Below are positions 1 to 5,432 of a stretch of 8,395 bases of DNA, in pieces (the first letter of the stretch is position 1; the number at the start of each line of letters is the position of its first letter). Source of the DNA: DASPTB01 sp035623615 (GTDB lineage Bacteria; Actinomycetota; UBA4738). A model generated the notes under the pieces. It did not search any database and was not told the origin of the DNA. It saw only the letters and a program-made list of their open reading frames with translations. Location of the stretch: positions 1-8,395 of the forward strand of contig DASPTB010000035.1 in the NCBI GenBank assembly GCA_035623615.1. Direction: 5' to 3'. The position numbers were made by a program, and so were the translations under genes.

Positions 1-512
1 GGTGGCGGCGGCGCAACGGTTGCGGGTGGCGGCGAGCCAACGATCACGGGGGACGGGGCAACGGGAGCGACGACCGGAGGCGGCGGGGGAGTCGCCGCAG
101 GAGGTGGCGGCGCGGCGGGCGGGGCGGTGACGGGCGCGGCCACGGAGGCGCCGGCGAACGCCGTGCTGGTCTCGACCTGTCCCGGGACGGGCGAACTGGC
201 GGGTGGCGGCACCTCGACAATCGACAGCGCCGCAGAGGCGACGAGCGGCGGTTCCGGCACGGCCGATCCGTTCGTGTGGACGGGAAGCGGCGGCGCTGAC
301 AGGTCGGGGAGGGGCGGGGCGCTCAGGATCGCCTGCACGTCGTTGACGCGCACGAGGATGACGTCCGGGGCACCGCGGCGGACCTTGAGCGGCGTGCACC
401 GGATGCGCCCGGCTTTGGCGGCCTCGAGGATGTCGGCCTCGGATGTTCCGGTCAGCACCGCGGCCTCGAGGGCGGTGACCCACTCGGGGAGCTGTCGAGG
501 AAGGGAATTCAT
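1..512 (-). CDS. DNA-binding-like protein with proline-rich tail (partial, 3' end outside window)
   Basis: An open frame runs on the minus strand from an ATG at 512 to the left edge without a stop, giving 170 visible residues. Residues 1-64 look folded: LPEWVTALEAAVLTGTSEAD, then ILEAAKAGRIRCTPLK, then VILVRVNDVQAIL. This pattern of a helix, a turn, a second helix with a GRI turn, a strand pair and a final 'V.DV..IL' helix resembles excisionase/MerR-type helix-turn-helix domains, so DNA binding is inferred by pattern only. From about residue 65 the sequence is low complexity, rich in Pro, Ala, Val and Ser, with PPPP and PPPPP runs, as in disordered linkers. No membrane segment is visible in this part. 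There is no good Shine-Dalgarno before the ATG (upstream bases are AATCACCCAC). It lies 96 bp after the DivIVA-domain gene on the same strand and may share its transcript. The plus-strand frame over the same DNA has no recognisable protein. What follows the proline-rich tail is unknown. Confidence 0.65.
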   Translation of the reverse strand, partial: MNSLPRQLPEWVTALEAAVLTGTSEADILEAAKAGRIRCTPLKVRRGAPDVILVRVNDVQAILSAPPLPDLSAPPLPVHTNGSAVPEPPLVASAALSIVEVPPPASSPVPGQVETSTAFAGASVAAPVTAPPAAPPPPAATPPPPPVVAPVAPSPVIVGSPPPATVAPPP

Positions 513-608
513 GTGGGTGATTCGGGTCGGTCGAAAGGTGTAAGAGTCCTGCCGACTACATCGGCTGGCCGCTGTTCGTCCTTGAGGTGGGGAAGTCTCT
601 CCGGCGGC

Positions 609-1319
609 TCATCGCGGCTGGTCGCGCTCCTCCGCCAACTCGACGACCGAGTTGAGATCGGGGACCTCGAGCAATGCGGGCTCGCCTCGAGAGGGCGCAG
701 GGCTCTGGGCGGGCCGGTCGCTCTGTGCGCCGCCAGGCACGTCTGCCCCCGGAAGCAGTGTGCGCAGGCCCGACACCGCCGTTCCCAATCGGTCCGCCGC
801 CTGGTACACCTCGCGGAGGATCCCCGCACGCCGCGACTCGAGGTCGCGAAGGATCGTGTCGCGTTCGACCTCCGCGCGGGCGCGCGCTTCTTCTGCGTCG
901 CGCTTGAGCTCGTCCGCTTCGCGTCTCGCGTCGCCCAGCACGCGCTGCGACTCGGTTTCGGCGCGCGTCATCGTCGCGGTGGCGCTCTCCTCGGCCTCGT
1001 GCCGCGCCTCGTCGGCGATCCGGTCCGCCGTCTTGAGGATCTCCGAAAGGCGGGAGGCGAAGCGGTCGTACAACTCCTCCTTGGCGGTTCGGTACGCGTT
1101 CTTCCAGACGTCCTGGCTCCCGCGCCGCATCGCGGTGAGCTGCCCCTCGGCGTCGCGCAGCTGGCGTTCGAGCGCCTCGATGCGAACCGAGAGCGACCGG
1201 AGGTGGTCGTTGACCTCCTCGGGATCGTAGCCGCGGCGCACCAGGGTGAAGTCGTGGACCAGCGCCCCCTCCTGCGTCTCGATGTGATCGTCGAACAGAT
1301 CGCTCCTGGGCTCGTCCAT
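609..1319 (-). CDS. DivIVA-domain coiled-coil protein
   Basis: A 236-residue protein. Residues 22-40 (HDFTLVRRGYDPEEVNDHL) match the N-terminal DivIVA motif, in which RGYDPEEV marks the hairpin that senses curved membrane. Residues 41 to about 165 are a charged heptad-type coiled coil rich in Glu, Arg and Ala, followed by a helix around 168-190 and a Pro/Ser-rich tail. DivIVA proteins assemble on the inner membrane face at poles and septa and recruit partners for growth or division. Which of these applies here cannot be read from sequence. An in-frame ATG at 1370 would add 17 residues, but the start at 1319 has a GGGAGG Shine-Dalgarno 6 nt upstream (1326-1331) and the upstream one has none, so 1319 is chosen. 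The protein is shorter than Wag31 and lacks a recognisable C-terminal domain, so it is a DivIVA-like paralogue rather than certainly the main DivIVA. It follows DUF2017 by 99 bp on the same strand. Confidence 0.85.
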   Translation of the reverse strand: MDEPRSDLFDDHIETQEGALVHDFTLVRRGYDPEEVNDHLRSLSVRIEALERQLRDAEGQLTAMRRGSQDVWKNAYRTAKEELYDRFASRLSEILKTADRIADEARHEAEESATATMTRAETESQRVLGDARREADELKRDAEEARARAEVERDTILRDLESRRAGILREVYQAADRLGTAVSGLRTLLPGADVPGGAQSDRPAQSPAPSRGEPALLEVPDLNSVVELAEERDQPR

Positions 1320-1325
1320 GGCATG

Positions 1326-1331
1326 CCTCCC
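1326..1331 (-). promoter_or_regulatory. Shine-Dalgarno deciding the DivIVA-domain start
   Basis: The minus strand reads GGGAGG-CATGCC-ATG, so the ribosome binding site is 6 nt before the ATG at 1319. The alternative ATG at 1370 has no purine-rich tract at a usable distance. Confidence 0.7.
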
Positions 1332-1418
1332 GGTGCTTTCGTCGACCCGGCGGGGTTCGTCCTCGTGCATTCTTGCAGCATGGAGAACCGCATGCTCGGC
1401 GCCTTTGGGATCTGCTCC

Positions 1419-1901
1419 TCACTCGGTCGTCGGGAGCGTCGCGGCGAGCGCCTCCACGATGTTCTCCTCCAGGAAGCCCATATAGGAGAACAGGGCGAAT
1501 TGGGCGAATCGAGGATCGTCCTGCGGGAGCGGCCGCTGGTACGAGTCCTCGGTGATATCGAGCCGGGTGCCGAGCACGAGCCGGACGTCGTTCACGACGC
1601 CCAGCCACGCGGTCAGCTGTTCCTCGGTCAGATGGTCGGCGTCGACCGTCTCCTCGACGACCTGGAGCGCTTCGCGGCGCCGCTCGGCAAGGTCGTCGAT
1701 CGTCAGGCGTCGGTACTCCTCCTGCAGCTCGGCGTCGCTCTCGTACGCGGGGGGAAACAGCCGGCGCAGGTCGGGCGCGTCGAGGTCGCCCCCCATGAGT
1801 TCGCGAAGCTGGCCGGGAACGGTTCGGAGCATGTCGCGCTCGGCCGCCGGCAGGCGCAGGCGGAATCCACCTCCGCGCTGTGGCTCGAATCGCGGCTTCA
1901 C
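1419..1901 (-). CDS. DUF2017 family protein
   Basis: A 160-residue protein that follows clpS by 25 bp. It has the typical features of DUF2017, an actinobacterial family of unknown function found next to clpS: an N-terminal FRLRLPAAERDMLRTVPGQL segment, a central acidic 'LFPPAY..D.ELQEEYRRLT' stretch (about 44-67), a long middle helix, a 'NDVRLVLGTRLDI' motif (about 105-117) and a C-terminal 'FSYMGFLEENIVEAL' helix (about 138-152). No signal peptide or membrane segment is seen, so it is probably cytosolic. The start is GTG at 1901, supported by GGGGAGGG with 7 nt spacing (1909-1916). In many actinobacteria the gene continues into a Mov34/MoaD/cysteine synthase cluster. Here the next gene encodes a DivIVA-domain protein instead. 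A role in the ClpS/Clp system is suggested only by conserved neighbourhood. Confidence 0.87.
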   Translation of the reverse strand: MKPRFEPQRGGGFRLRLPAAERDMLRTVPGQLRELMGGDLDAPDLRRLFPPAYESDAELQEEYRRLTIDDLAERRREALQVVEETVDADHLTEEQLTAWLGVVNDVRLVLGTRLDITEDSYQRPLPQDDPRFAQFALFSYMGFLEENIVEALAATLPTTE

Positions 1902-1908
1902 GATCTCA

Positions 1909-1916
1909 CCCTCCCC
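1909..1916 (-). promoter_or_regulatory. Shine-Dalgarno for the GTG-started DUF2017 gene
   Basis: The minus strand reads GGGGAGGG-TGAGATC-GTG. The strong anti-16S match 7 nt upstream supports the GTG at 1901 as the start. Confidence 0.65.
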
Positions 1917-1926
1917 GAGCGCGCTC

Positions 1927-2238
1927 TCATGCGTCCTGCTGCATCGTGGCCCAGAGCCCGTGCGCGTGCAGGCGCGACACGTCGAACTCGGCCTTCTCGC
2001 GAGACCCGCTCGAGACGATCGCCTTTCCTTTGTGGTGGACGTCGAGCATGAGCTTGGATGCCTTTGCGAAGCTGTAGCCGAACAGCTTCTGGAACACGTA
2101 CGTCACGTAGGACATCAGGTTGATGGGGTCGTTCCAGACGATCACGAGCCAGGGGAGGTCGGGCACCGTGCGCGTGTCGCCGGTCGGGCGCTCGACCTCG
2201 GCGGGCGCGGTTCGTGCGATGGTCGTCGAAAGCGGCAT
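1927..2238 (-). CDS. clpS: ATP-dependent Clp protease adaptor ClpS
   Basis: A 103-residue ClpS, the adaptor that binds proteins with destabilising N-terminal residues and hands them to the Clp ATPase (ClpC in actinobacteria, ClpA in proteobacteria) for degradation by ClpP. After a variable N-terminal arm of about 27 residues come the family hallmarks: 'WNDPINLMSYV' (35-45), whose Asn-Asp and following hydrophobic residues line the N-degron pocket; 'VFQKLFGYS'; and 'KLMLDVHHKGKA' (62-73), with the conserved pocket histidine around 68. The C-terminus HAHGLWATMQQDA matches the last strand and helix. Length is normal for the family. It appears to be first in a minus-strand cluster with DUF2017, the usual actinobacterial order. 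The start has no strong Shine-Dalgarno (GAAGACAGGCCG precedes the ATG), so translation may be weak. Confidence 0.96.
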   Translation of the reverse strand: MPLSTTIARTAPAEVERPTGDTRTVPDLPWLVIVWNDPINLMSYVTYVFQKLFGYSFAKASKLMLDVHHKGKAIVSSGSREKAEFDVSRLHAHGLWATMQQDA

Positions 2239-2424
2239 CGGCCTGTCTTCGTGGTGAGTGGTTCACAAATGTACCGCTCGCCTCCCCGGGCCGCGCGAAG
2301 TCCGGGGCCTCGGCCGATCGGTCTCCCCCGGCACCCGATCGATTCCGCCCGAACGGCCGACACGGGCGGCGGAGCGTGGCGCGATGTTCAGCGCGACCAC
2401 TTCTCGCAACGAGGAGGGACCGGG
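2239..2424. other. Intergenic region upstream of clpS, with inverted repeats
   Basis: This spacer lies between clpS (minus) and the possible small plus-strand ORF. A -10-like TACATT lies on the minus strand at 2268-2273, about 30 bp before the clpS ATG, with no convincing -35. Two imperfectly supported inverted repeats are visible: CCCCGG (2284-2289) with CCGGGG (2302-2307), and GATCGG (2316-2321) with CCGATC (2335-2340). A GTGA-N5-TCAC dyad lies at 2254-2266. Short dyads like these are frequent in GC-rich DNA, so their role is uncertain. Confidence 0.35.
2411..2418 (+). promoter_or_regulatory. Consensus Shine-Dalgarno before the 23-residue ORF
   Basis: GAGGAGGG is followed by ACCGGG and ATG. 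This is the only feature besides the repeat that marks the tiny ORF at 2425 as possibly translated. Confidence 0.4.
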
Positions 2425-2465
2425 ATGCAGCGTTTCAGGGCGCTTCTTGGGTGGATGCAGCGTTT
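2423..2465 (+). repeat. 13-bp direct repeat, 30-bp period
   Basis: GGATGCAGCGTTT occurs at 2423-2435 and again at 2453-2465. The spacing is a whole number of codons in the small ORF, so each copy gives a Met-Gln-Arg segment. Between the copies lies CAGGGCGCTTCTTGGGT. Confidence 0.9.
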
Positions 2466-2496
2466 GGCCTACGCCTTCGCGGGCCTGCCCGCCTGA
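2425..2496 (+). CDS. Possible 23-residue small protein with duplicated decapeptide
   Basis: This short plus-strand ORF starts at ATG 2425 and stops at TGA 2494. It encodes MQRFRALLGW followed by MQRLAYAFAGLPA. A perfect AGGAGG (2412-2417) lies 7 nt upstream. The two halves begin with the same 13-bp sequence, GGATGCAGCGTTT, at 2423-2435 and 2453-2465, exactly 30 bp or 10 codons apart, so the peptide looks like a tandem duplication. It is basic and amphipathic or weakly hydrophobic and could associate with membrane. I recognise no family. It stands alone between clpS (divergent) and the methyltransferase-like gene (convergent, 12 bp beyond). No promoter is obvious. An open frame surrounds it by chance, so the evidence rests on the Shine-Dalgarno and the repeat alone. 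It could be a real small protein, a leader peptide or coincidence. Confidence 0.33.
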   Translation: MQRFRALLGWMQRLAYAFAGLPA

Positions 2497-2508
2497 GCCG
2501 CCGCGCGC

Positions 2509-3669
2509 TCACCCCTTCGGGATGTCCTTGGCGGGATCGAAGAAGGGCAGGGGGGACACCGTCGCCTCGAGCGTCCCCTCGGGGGACGAGATCTCGAGCT
2601 CCGTCCCCTCCGCCGCGAGCTCGATGGGAACCCAGGCGTACCCCATGTTGAGGTCGAGGCGCGGGGAGTGGCATGCCGACGTGAGCCGGCCGACGAGTTC
2701 CTGGTTTCGGTAGACCGGCCAGAAGTCCTCGAGCCAAAGCGCGAGCGGCGCTCCGCCGATGCCCACGCCGACCAGCTTCTGCCGAACCCCCGCGTGCCGG
2801 ATCTCGCTCAGCGCGTCCTTTCCGATGTGGTCGACGTCGGAGTCGAGGCACTCGACCAGGCGTTCGAGGCCGGTGATCTCGAAGGGGTTGTTCTCGACCG
2901 TCATGTCATTGCCGTAGTTGAAGATGCCCGCCTCCATGCGGCGCTGGTCCGACGGCGCGGTGGCGCGGATGTCGAAGGGAGCTCCCGCGGCCATCACCGC
3001 GTCCCACAGCTCGGTACCGCGCCGGCCGTCGCGCAGGTAGAGCTCGTACCCGATCTCGCCGGTCCATCCCGTCCGGGACACGATCACGGGGATGCCCTCG
3101 GCGAGGGCCTCGCAGCAGTGGTAGTAGGGAAGACCGAGCACGTCGGACTCGTCACCGAACAGGGCGCGCATCACGTCGACCGACTTCGGACCCTGCACCT
3201 GGAGCGGGGACACGTCGGGCTCTCGTACCATGACCTCCAGCCCCGCGAACGCCTGGACTCCCTTCGCGTACAGCAGCGTGTCGCTGTCGGCGAGCGAGAG
3301 CCAGAAGTGGTTGTCCCCCAGCCGCAGCAAGATGGGATCGTTCACGATGCCGCCGTCGGGCGCGATGATCGGCGCGTACTTGCACTGCCCGACCGCGCAC
3401 TTCGACAGGTCCCGGCACGTGAGCAGCTGGGTGAACTTGGCGGCGTCCGGGCCGGTGATCTCCACCTGCCGCTCCACCGCGACGTCCCAGAGCGCCACCT
3501 TTTCGACGATGTGCCAGTACTCCTTCACATCGTCGTCGTAGATCGTCGGGATCAGCATGTGGTTGTACAGGTCCCATGACGTGCAGCCGGCTCTCCGCGT
3601 GGCCTCCCAGTACGGCGACTTGCGGTACCACGTCGCCAGGTAGAACGGGAACGTCGTGTGGTCGGTCAT
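2509..3669 (-). CDS. GcvT/DmdA-type folate-dependent methyl transferase (demethylase homologue)
   Basis: A 386-residue aminomethyltransferase-family protein. These enzymes bind tetrahydrofolate and accept a one-carbon unit from a substrate (glycine cleavage T protein, DMSP demethylase DmdA, lignin O-demethylase LigM). The sequence resembles DmdA more than GcvT: 'YNHMLIPT' (35-42), 'WDVAVERQVEI' (61-71), 'GQCKYAPII' (94-102), 'GGIVNDPI' (106-113) containing the conserved Asp, 'WLSLADSD' (123-130), 'EPDVSPLQVQGPK' (150-162), 'RTGWTGEIGYELY' (199-211) and 'NYGNDMTVENNPFE' (251-264). A C-terminal beta-barrel part follows (about 295-386). It is cytosolic, with no signal peptide. The ATG at 3669 overlaps the upstream FAD-oxidoreductase stop in ATGA and has GAGGAGGAG 7 nt upstream, so the two genes are translationally coupled. 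This partner is not typical for DMSP demethylation, so the substrate may be another methylated sulfur, nitrogen or oxygen compound. Family is certain; substrate is not. Confidence 0.88.
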   Translation of the reverse strand: MTDHTTFPFYLATWYRKSPYWEATRRAGCTSWDLYNHMLIPTIYDDDVKEYWHIVEKVALWDVAVERQVEITGPDAAKFTQLLTCRDLSKCAVGQCKYAPIIAPDGGIVNDPILLRLGDNHFWLSLADSDTLLYAKGVQAFAGLEVMVREPDVSPLQVQGPKSVDVMRALFGDESDVLGLPYYHCCEALAEGIPVIVSRTGWTGEIGYELYLRDGRRGTELWDAVMAAGAPFDIRATAPSDQRRMEAGIFNYGNDMTVENNPFEITGLERLVECLDSDVDHIGKDALSEIRHAGVRQKLVGVGIGGAPLALWLEDFWPVYRNQELVGRLTSACHSPRLDLNMGYAWVPIELAAEGTELEISSPEGTLEATVSPLPFFDPAKDIPKG

Positions 3670-5312
3670 GAGCGTGCTCCTCCTCGCAGCACGGACGGCT
3701 GCCGCTTCTGTCGTGTCGATCGCTTGTTGTCGCGGCGGATCTCGCGCACGCAGTTGTACGCGGGGATGCCGCAAACGCCCCCGCCGCCGTGGGTCGCGGA
3801 CGAGCATTGGTAGAGCCCCGGAATCGGCGTGCGGTAGTCGGCGTAGCCGGGCGCCGGACGCATGTGGAACAGTTGCTCGGCGGAGAGTTCCCCGTGGAAG
3901 ATGTTGCCGCCGATGAGCCCCCACTCCTGCTCCATCTCGAACGGGCCGATCACCTGCCGCGCCAGGACCGATTCCCGGAACCCCGGCGCGAGCTCGTCGT
4001 AGAGGTCGATCACGCGGTCGGCGTAGGCCTCGAGCTCCTCGGTGTGCGGCTTCTCCGACCACTCCGCGGGAACCCACTGCGTGAACAGCGACGCGATGTG
4101 GGCGCCTTCGGGAGCGAGTGTCGGGTCGTACACGGTCGGGATGATCCCGTCGGAGAAGGGCTTGGTCGCGGGGATGCCGCGCCGCGCCTCCTCGAACGCG
4201 GTCTCGAGGTACTCGACGGAGTGCGCGAGCTCCATGCCGCCCGACAGGTCGGTGAGGTCGGGCTTCGACGTGAACCGCGGGAGCTTCGCGAGGGCGCAGT
4301 TGATCTTGACCACGCCGCTGCGCGACTTCCACGATTCGATGTCGCGGACGAAGTCGTCGGGGAGCTCGGAGGGCTCCAGCTGCTGCAGGAACGTGATCTT
4401 CGGGTGGACGGCCGTGACGACGATGGGCGCGCTGATCTCCTCTCCCGAGGTGAGCGCGACGCCGACCGCGCGTCCGCGGCGCACGAGGACCCGCTCGACG
4501 CGCGCGTTGGTCCGAACGTCGGCGCCGAACGACTCCGCCGACCCGCGCAGCGCGTCCGCGACGGCGCCCATCCCGCCGACCGGCACCCCCCACGAGCCCA
4601 GATGTCCGTCGCCGACGTCACCGATCGAGTGGTGGGCCATCACGTAGCCCGTCCCCGGCTCGTACGGCCCGGCCCACGTGCCGATCAGCCCGTTCAGGGT
4701 CATGACGGTTCGCACCTGGTCCGACTCGAAGAACATCGCGGCGATGTCGGCGACGCTCATGGTCATGAGCCGGGTCACGTCGGCGATCGTCCGCACGTCG
4801 AGCCCGCGGAACCGCCACACGAGACGCAATTGCTCCAGCAGGTCGCCGGGGTCCCGGGATCCGATCTTCGGCGGCGTTCGCATCAACAGCGGGCCGAGCA
4901 CGTCGGCCAGGCCGCCGATCCAGGCGTCCCATCGATCGATGTTGTCCGCGTCCTTCTTGGAGAACTTGGCGAACTCCTCGTAGTTCCCGCGCGCGTTGTC
5001 GTCGTACTGCACGATGCAGCGTCCGTCGGGAAACCCGAGGAAGTACGGCCCGACCGGGTGCTGCTGGTACCCGTGTTCGGCCAGCTTCAGCTCGCGCAGG
5101 ATCGTGTCGGGCATCAGCGACATCACGTAGGAAAGCGTGGTCACCTTGAACTCCGGCAGGTCGGGCCACGGCGCGTCGGTCGCCGCCGCGCCCCCCACCT
5201 TGTGCCGGGCCTCGAGCACGACCGTCCTGGCCCCGGCCCGCGCCAGATAAGCGCCCGCCACCAATCCGTTGTGGCCGCCGCCGATGACGACGGCGTTGTA
5301 CGAGTTGCGCAT
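3666..5312 (-). CDS. NAD(P)/FAD-dependent oxidoreductase, PYROXD2/phytoene-desaturase type
   Basis: A 548-residue flavoprotein. The N-terminus has a Rossmann FAD-binding fold: 'VVIGGGHNGLVAGAYLARAG' (8-27, GxGxxG), the ribose-binding Glu34 in 'VVLEARHKVGGAAATD' and the GGA motif after it. The C-terminus has the second FAD motif, 'GLYQCSSATHGGGGVCGIPAY' (about 499-519), typical of PYROXD2 and CrtI-like amine-oxidase folds. The middle holds the variable substrate domain (about 60-400). Such enzymes oxidise or desaturate C-C or C-N bonds and pass electrons to O2 or a quinone. No carotenoid gene is nearby, so a carotenoid substrate is unlikely. The overlapping methyl transferase gene suggests that the two act on one substrate or successive intermediates. 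The start at 5312 has GGAAGG 10 nt upstream (5323-5328), a slightly long spacing. A basic tail (about 520-548) follows the FAD motif. It is probably cytosolic. Function beyond the family is unknown. Confidence 0.9.
   Translation of the reverse strand: MRNSYNAVVIGGGHNGLVAGAYLARAGARTVVLEARHKVGGAAATDAPWPDLPEFKVTTLSYVMSLMPDTILRELKLAEHGYQQHPVGPYFLGFPDGRCIVQYDDNARGNYEEFAKFSKKDADNIDRWDAWIGGLADVLGPLLMRTPPKIGSRDPGDLLEQLRLVWRFRGLDVRTIADVTRLMTMSVADIAAMFFESDQVRTVMTLNGLIGTWAGPYEPGTGYVMAHHSIGDVGDGHLGSWGVPVGGMGAVADALRGSAESFGADVRTNARVERVLVRRGRAVGVALTSGEEISAPIVVTAVHPKITFLQQLEPSELPDDFVRDIESWKSRSGVVKINCALAKLPRFTSKPDLTDLSGGMELAHSVEYLETAFEEARRGIPATKPFSDGIIPTVYDPTLAPEGAHIASLFTQWVPAEWSEKPHTEELEAYADRVIDLYDELAPGFRESVLARQVIGPFEMEQEWGLIGGNIFHGELSAEQLFHMRPAPGYADYRTPIPGLYQCSSATHGGGGVCGIPAYNCVREIRRDNKRSTRQKRQPSVLRGGARS
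3677..3685 (-). promoter_or_regulatory. Shine-Dalgarno for the methyl transferase inside the FAD gene
   Basis: GAGGAGGAG lies in the last codons of the FAD-oxidoreductase gene, 7 nt before the ATG at 3669. With the ATGA overlap (3666-3669) it fixes the start and shows coupled translation. Confidence 0.75.
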
Positions 5313-5331
5313 CCGGGTCTCGCCTTCCCCA

Positions 5332-5346
5332 TCCCGAGGGTCGGGA
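5332..5346 (-). promoter_or_regulatory. Hairpin in the 5' leader of the FAD gene
   Basis: A perfect 6-bp stem TCCCGA with loop GGG and TCGGGA lies about 20 bp before the start codon, between the -10-like box and the Shine-Dalgarno. It could affect translation or be a second binding site. No U-run follows, so it is not an intrinsic terminator. Confidence 0.4.
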
Positions 5347-5355
5347 CGCCAGGGG

Positions 5356-5361
5356 ATGCTA
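5356..5361 (-). promoter_or_regulatory. Possible -10 box of the FAD/methyl transferase operon
   Basis: TAGCAT on the minus strand matches TATAAT at four of six positions, including the key T-A-N-N-N-T. The predicted transcript would start near 5349, leaving a leader of about 37 nt. No clear -35 is visible. The 16-bp palindrome lies 3 bp upstream. Confidence 0.4.
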
Positions 5362-5364
5362 ATC

Positions 5365-5380
5365 CTGAACGGCCGTTCAG
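5365..5380. promoter_or_regulatory. Perfect 16-bp palindrome, probable TetR-type operator
   Basis: CTGAACGGCCGTTCAG is identical to its reverse complement over all 16 bases. It lies about 53 bp upstream of the FAD-oxidoreductase start and directly beside the -10-like box, where a bound repressor would block RNA polymerase. The GAAC-N4-GTTC symmetry resembles many TetR-family operators. The regulator gene is not in the window, and no second copy of the full palindrome occurs here. Confidence 0.65.
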
Positions 5381-5432
5381 ATCCAGCCCCGGGCGTCGGA
5401 GGAACAAGGTTGGAGGCGCCGGCTGCTCTCGG

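Noticed and set aside
1..130. Gly/Pro-codon low-complexity stretch as a DNA tandem repeat
   Set aside because: There is no constant repeat period. The GGCGGC-rich DNA is explained by proline runs coded on the minus strand.
127..543. 138-codon plus-strand ORF at the left edge
   Set aside because: The opposite strand has a clean frame open to the edge with a folded-looking N-terminus. The plus-strand product is Gly/Ser/Arg-rich with no family features.
513..2051. 512-codon open frame on the plus strand
   Set aside because: It lies antisense to DivIVA, DUF2017 and clpS, all of which have family motifs and, in two cases, good ribosome binding sites. High GC leaves long stop-free antisense frames, and the translation shows no recognisable domain.
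2351..2359. GAACGGCCG, matching part of the 5365-5380 palindrome
   Set aside because: It is only a 9-base match without the second arm, as expected now and then in GC-rich DNA. Not called a second operator.
2479..2492. GCGGG-CCTG-CCCGC hairpin as a terminator
   Set aside because: The stem is only 5 bp, has no U-run, and lies within the small ORF. Not enough for a terminator call.
2509..3669. Calling the gene dmdA outright
   Set aside because: Motifs resemble DmdA, but many DmdA-like paralogues have other or unknown activities and the flavoprotein partner is atypical, so no symbol is assigned.
2509..4593. 694-codon version of the methyl transferase frame
   Set aside because: The 308 residues before the ATG at 3669 are low-quality Arg/Gly/Ala sequence overlapping the FAD gene in another frame. 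The real start is fixed by the ATGA overlap and Shine-Dalgarno.
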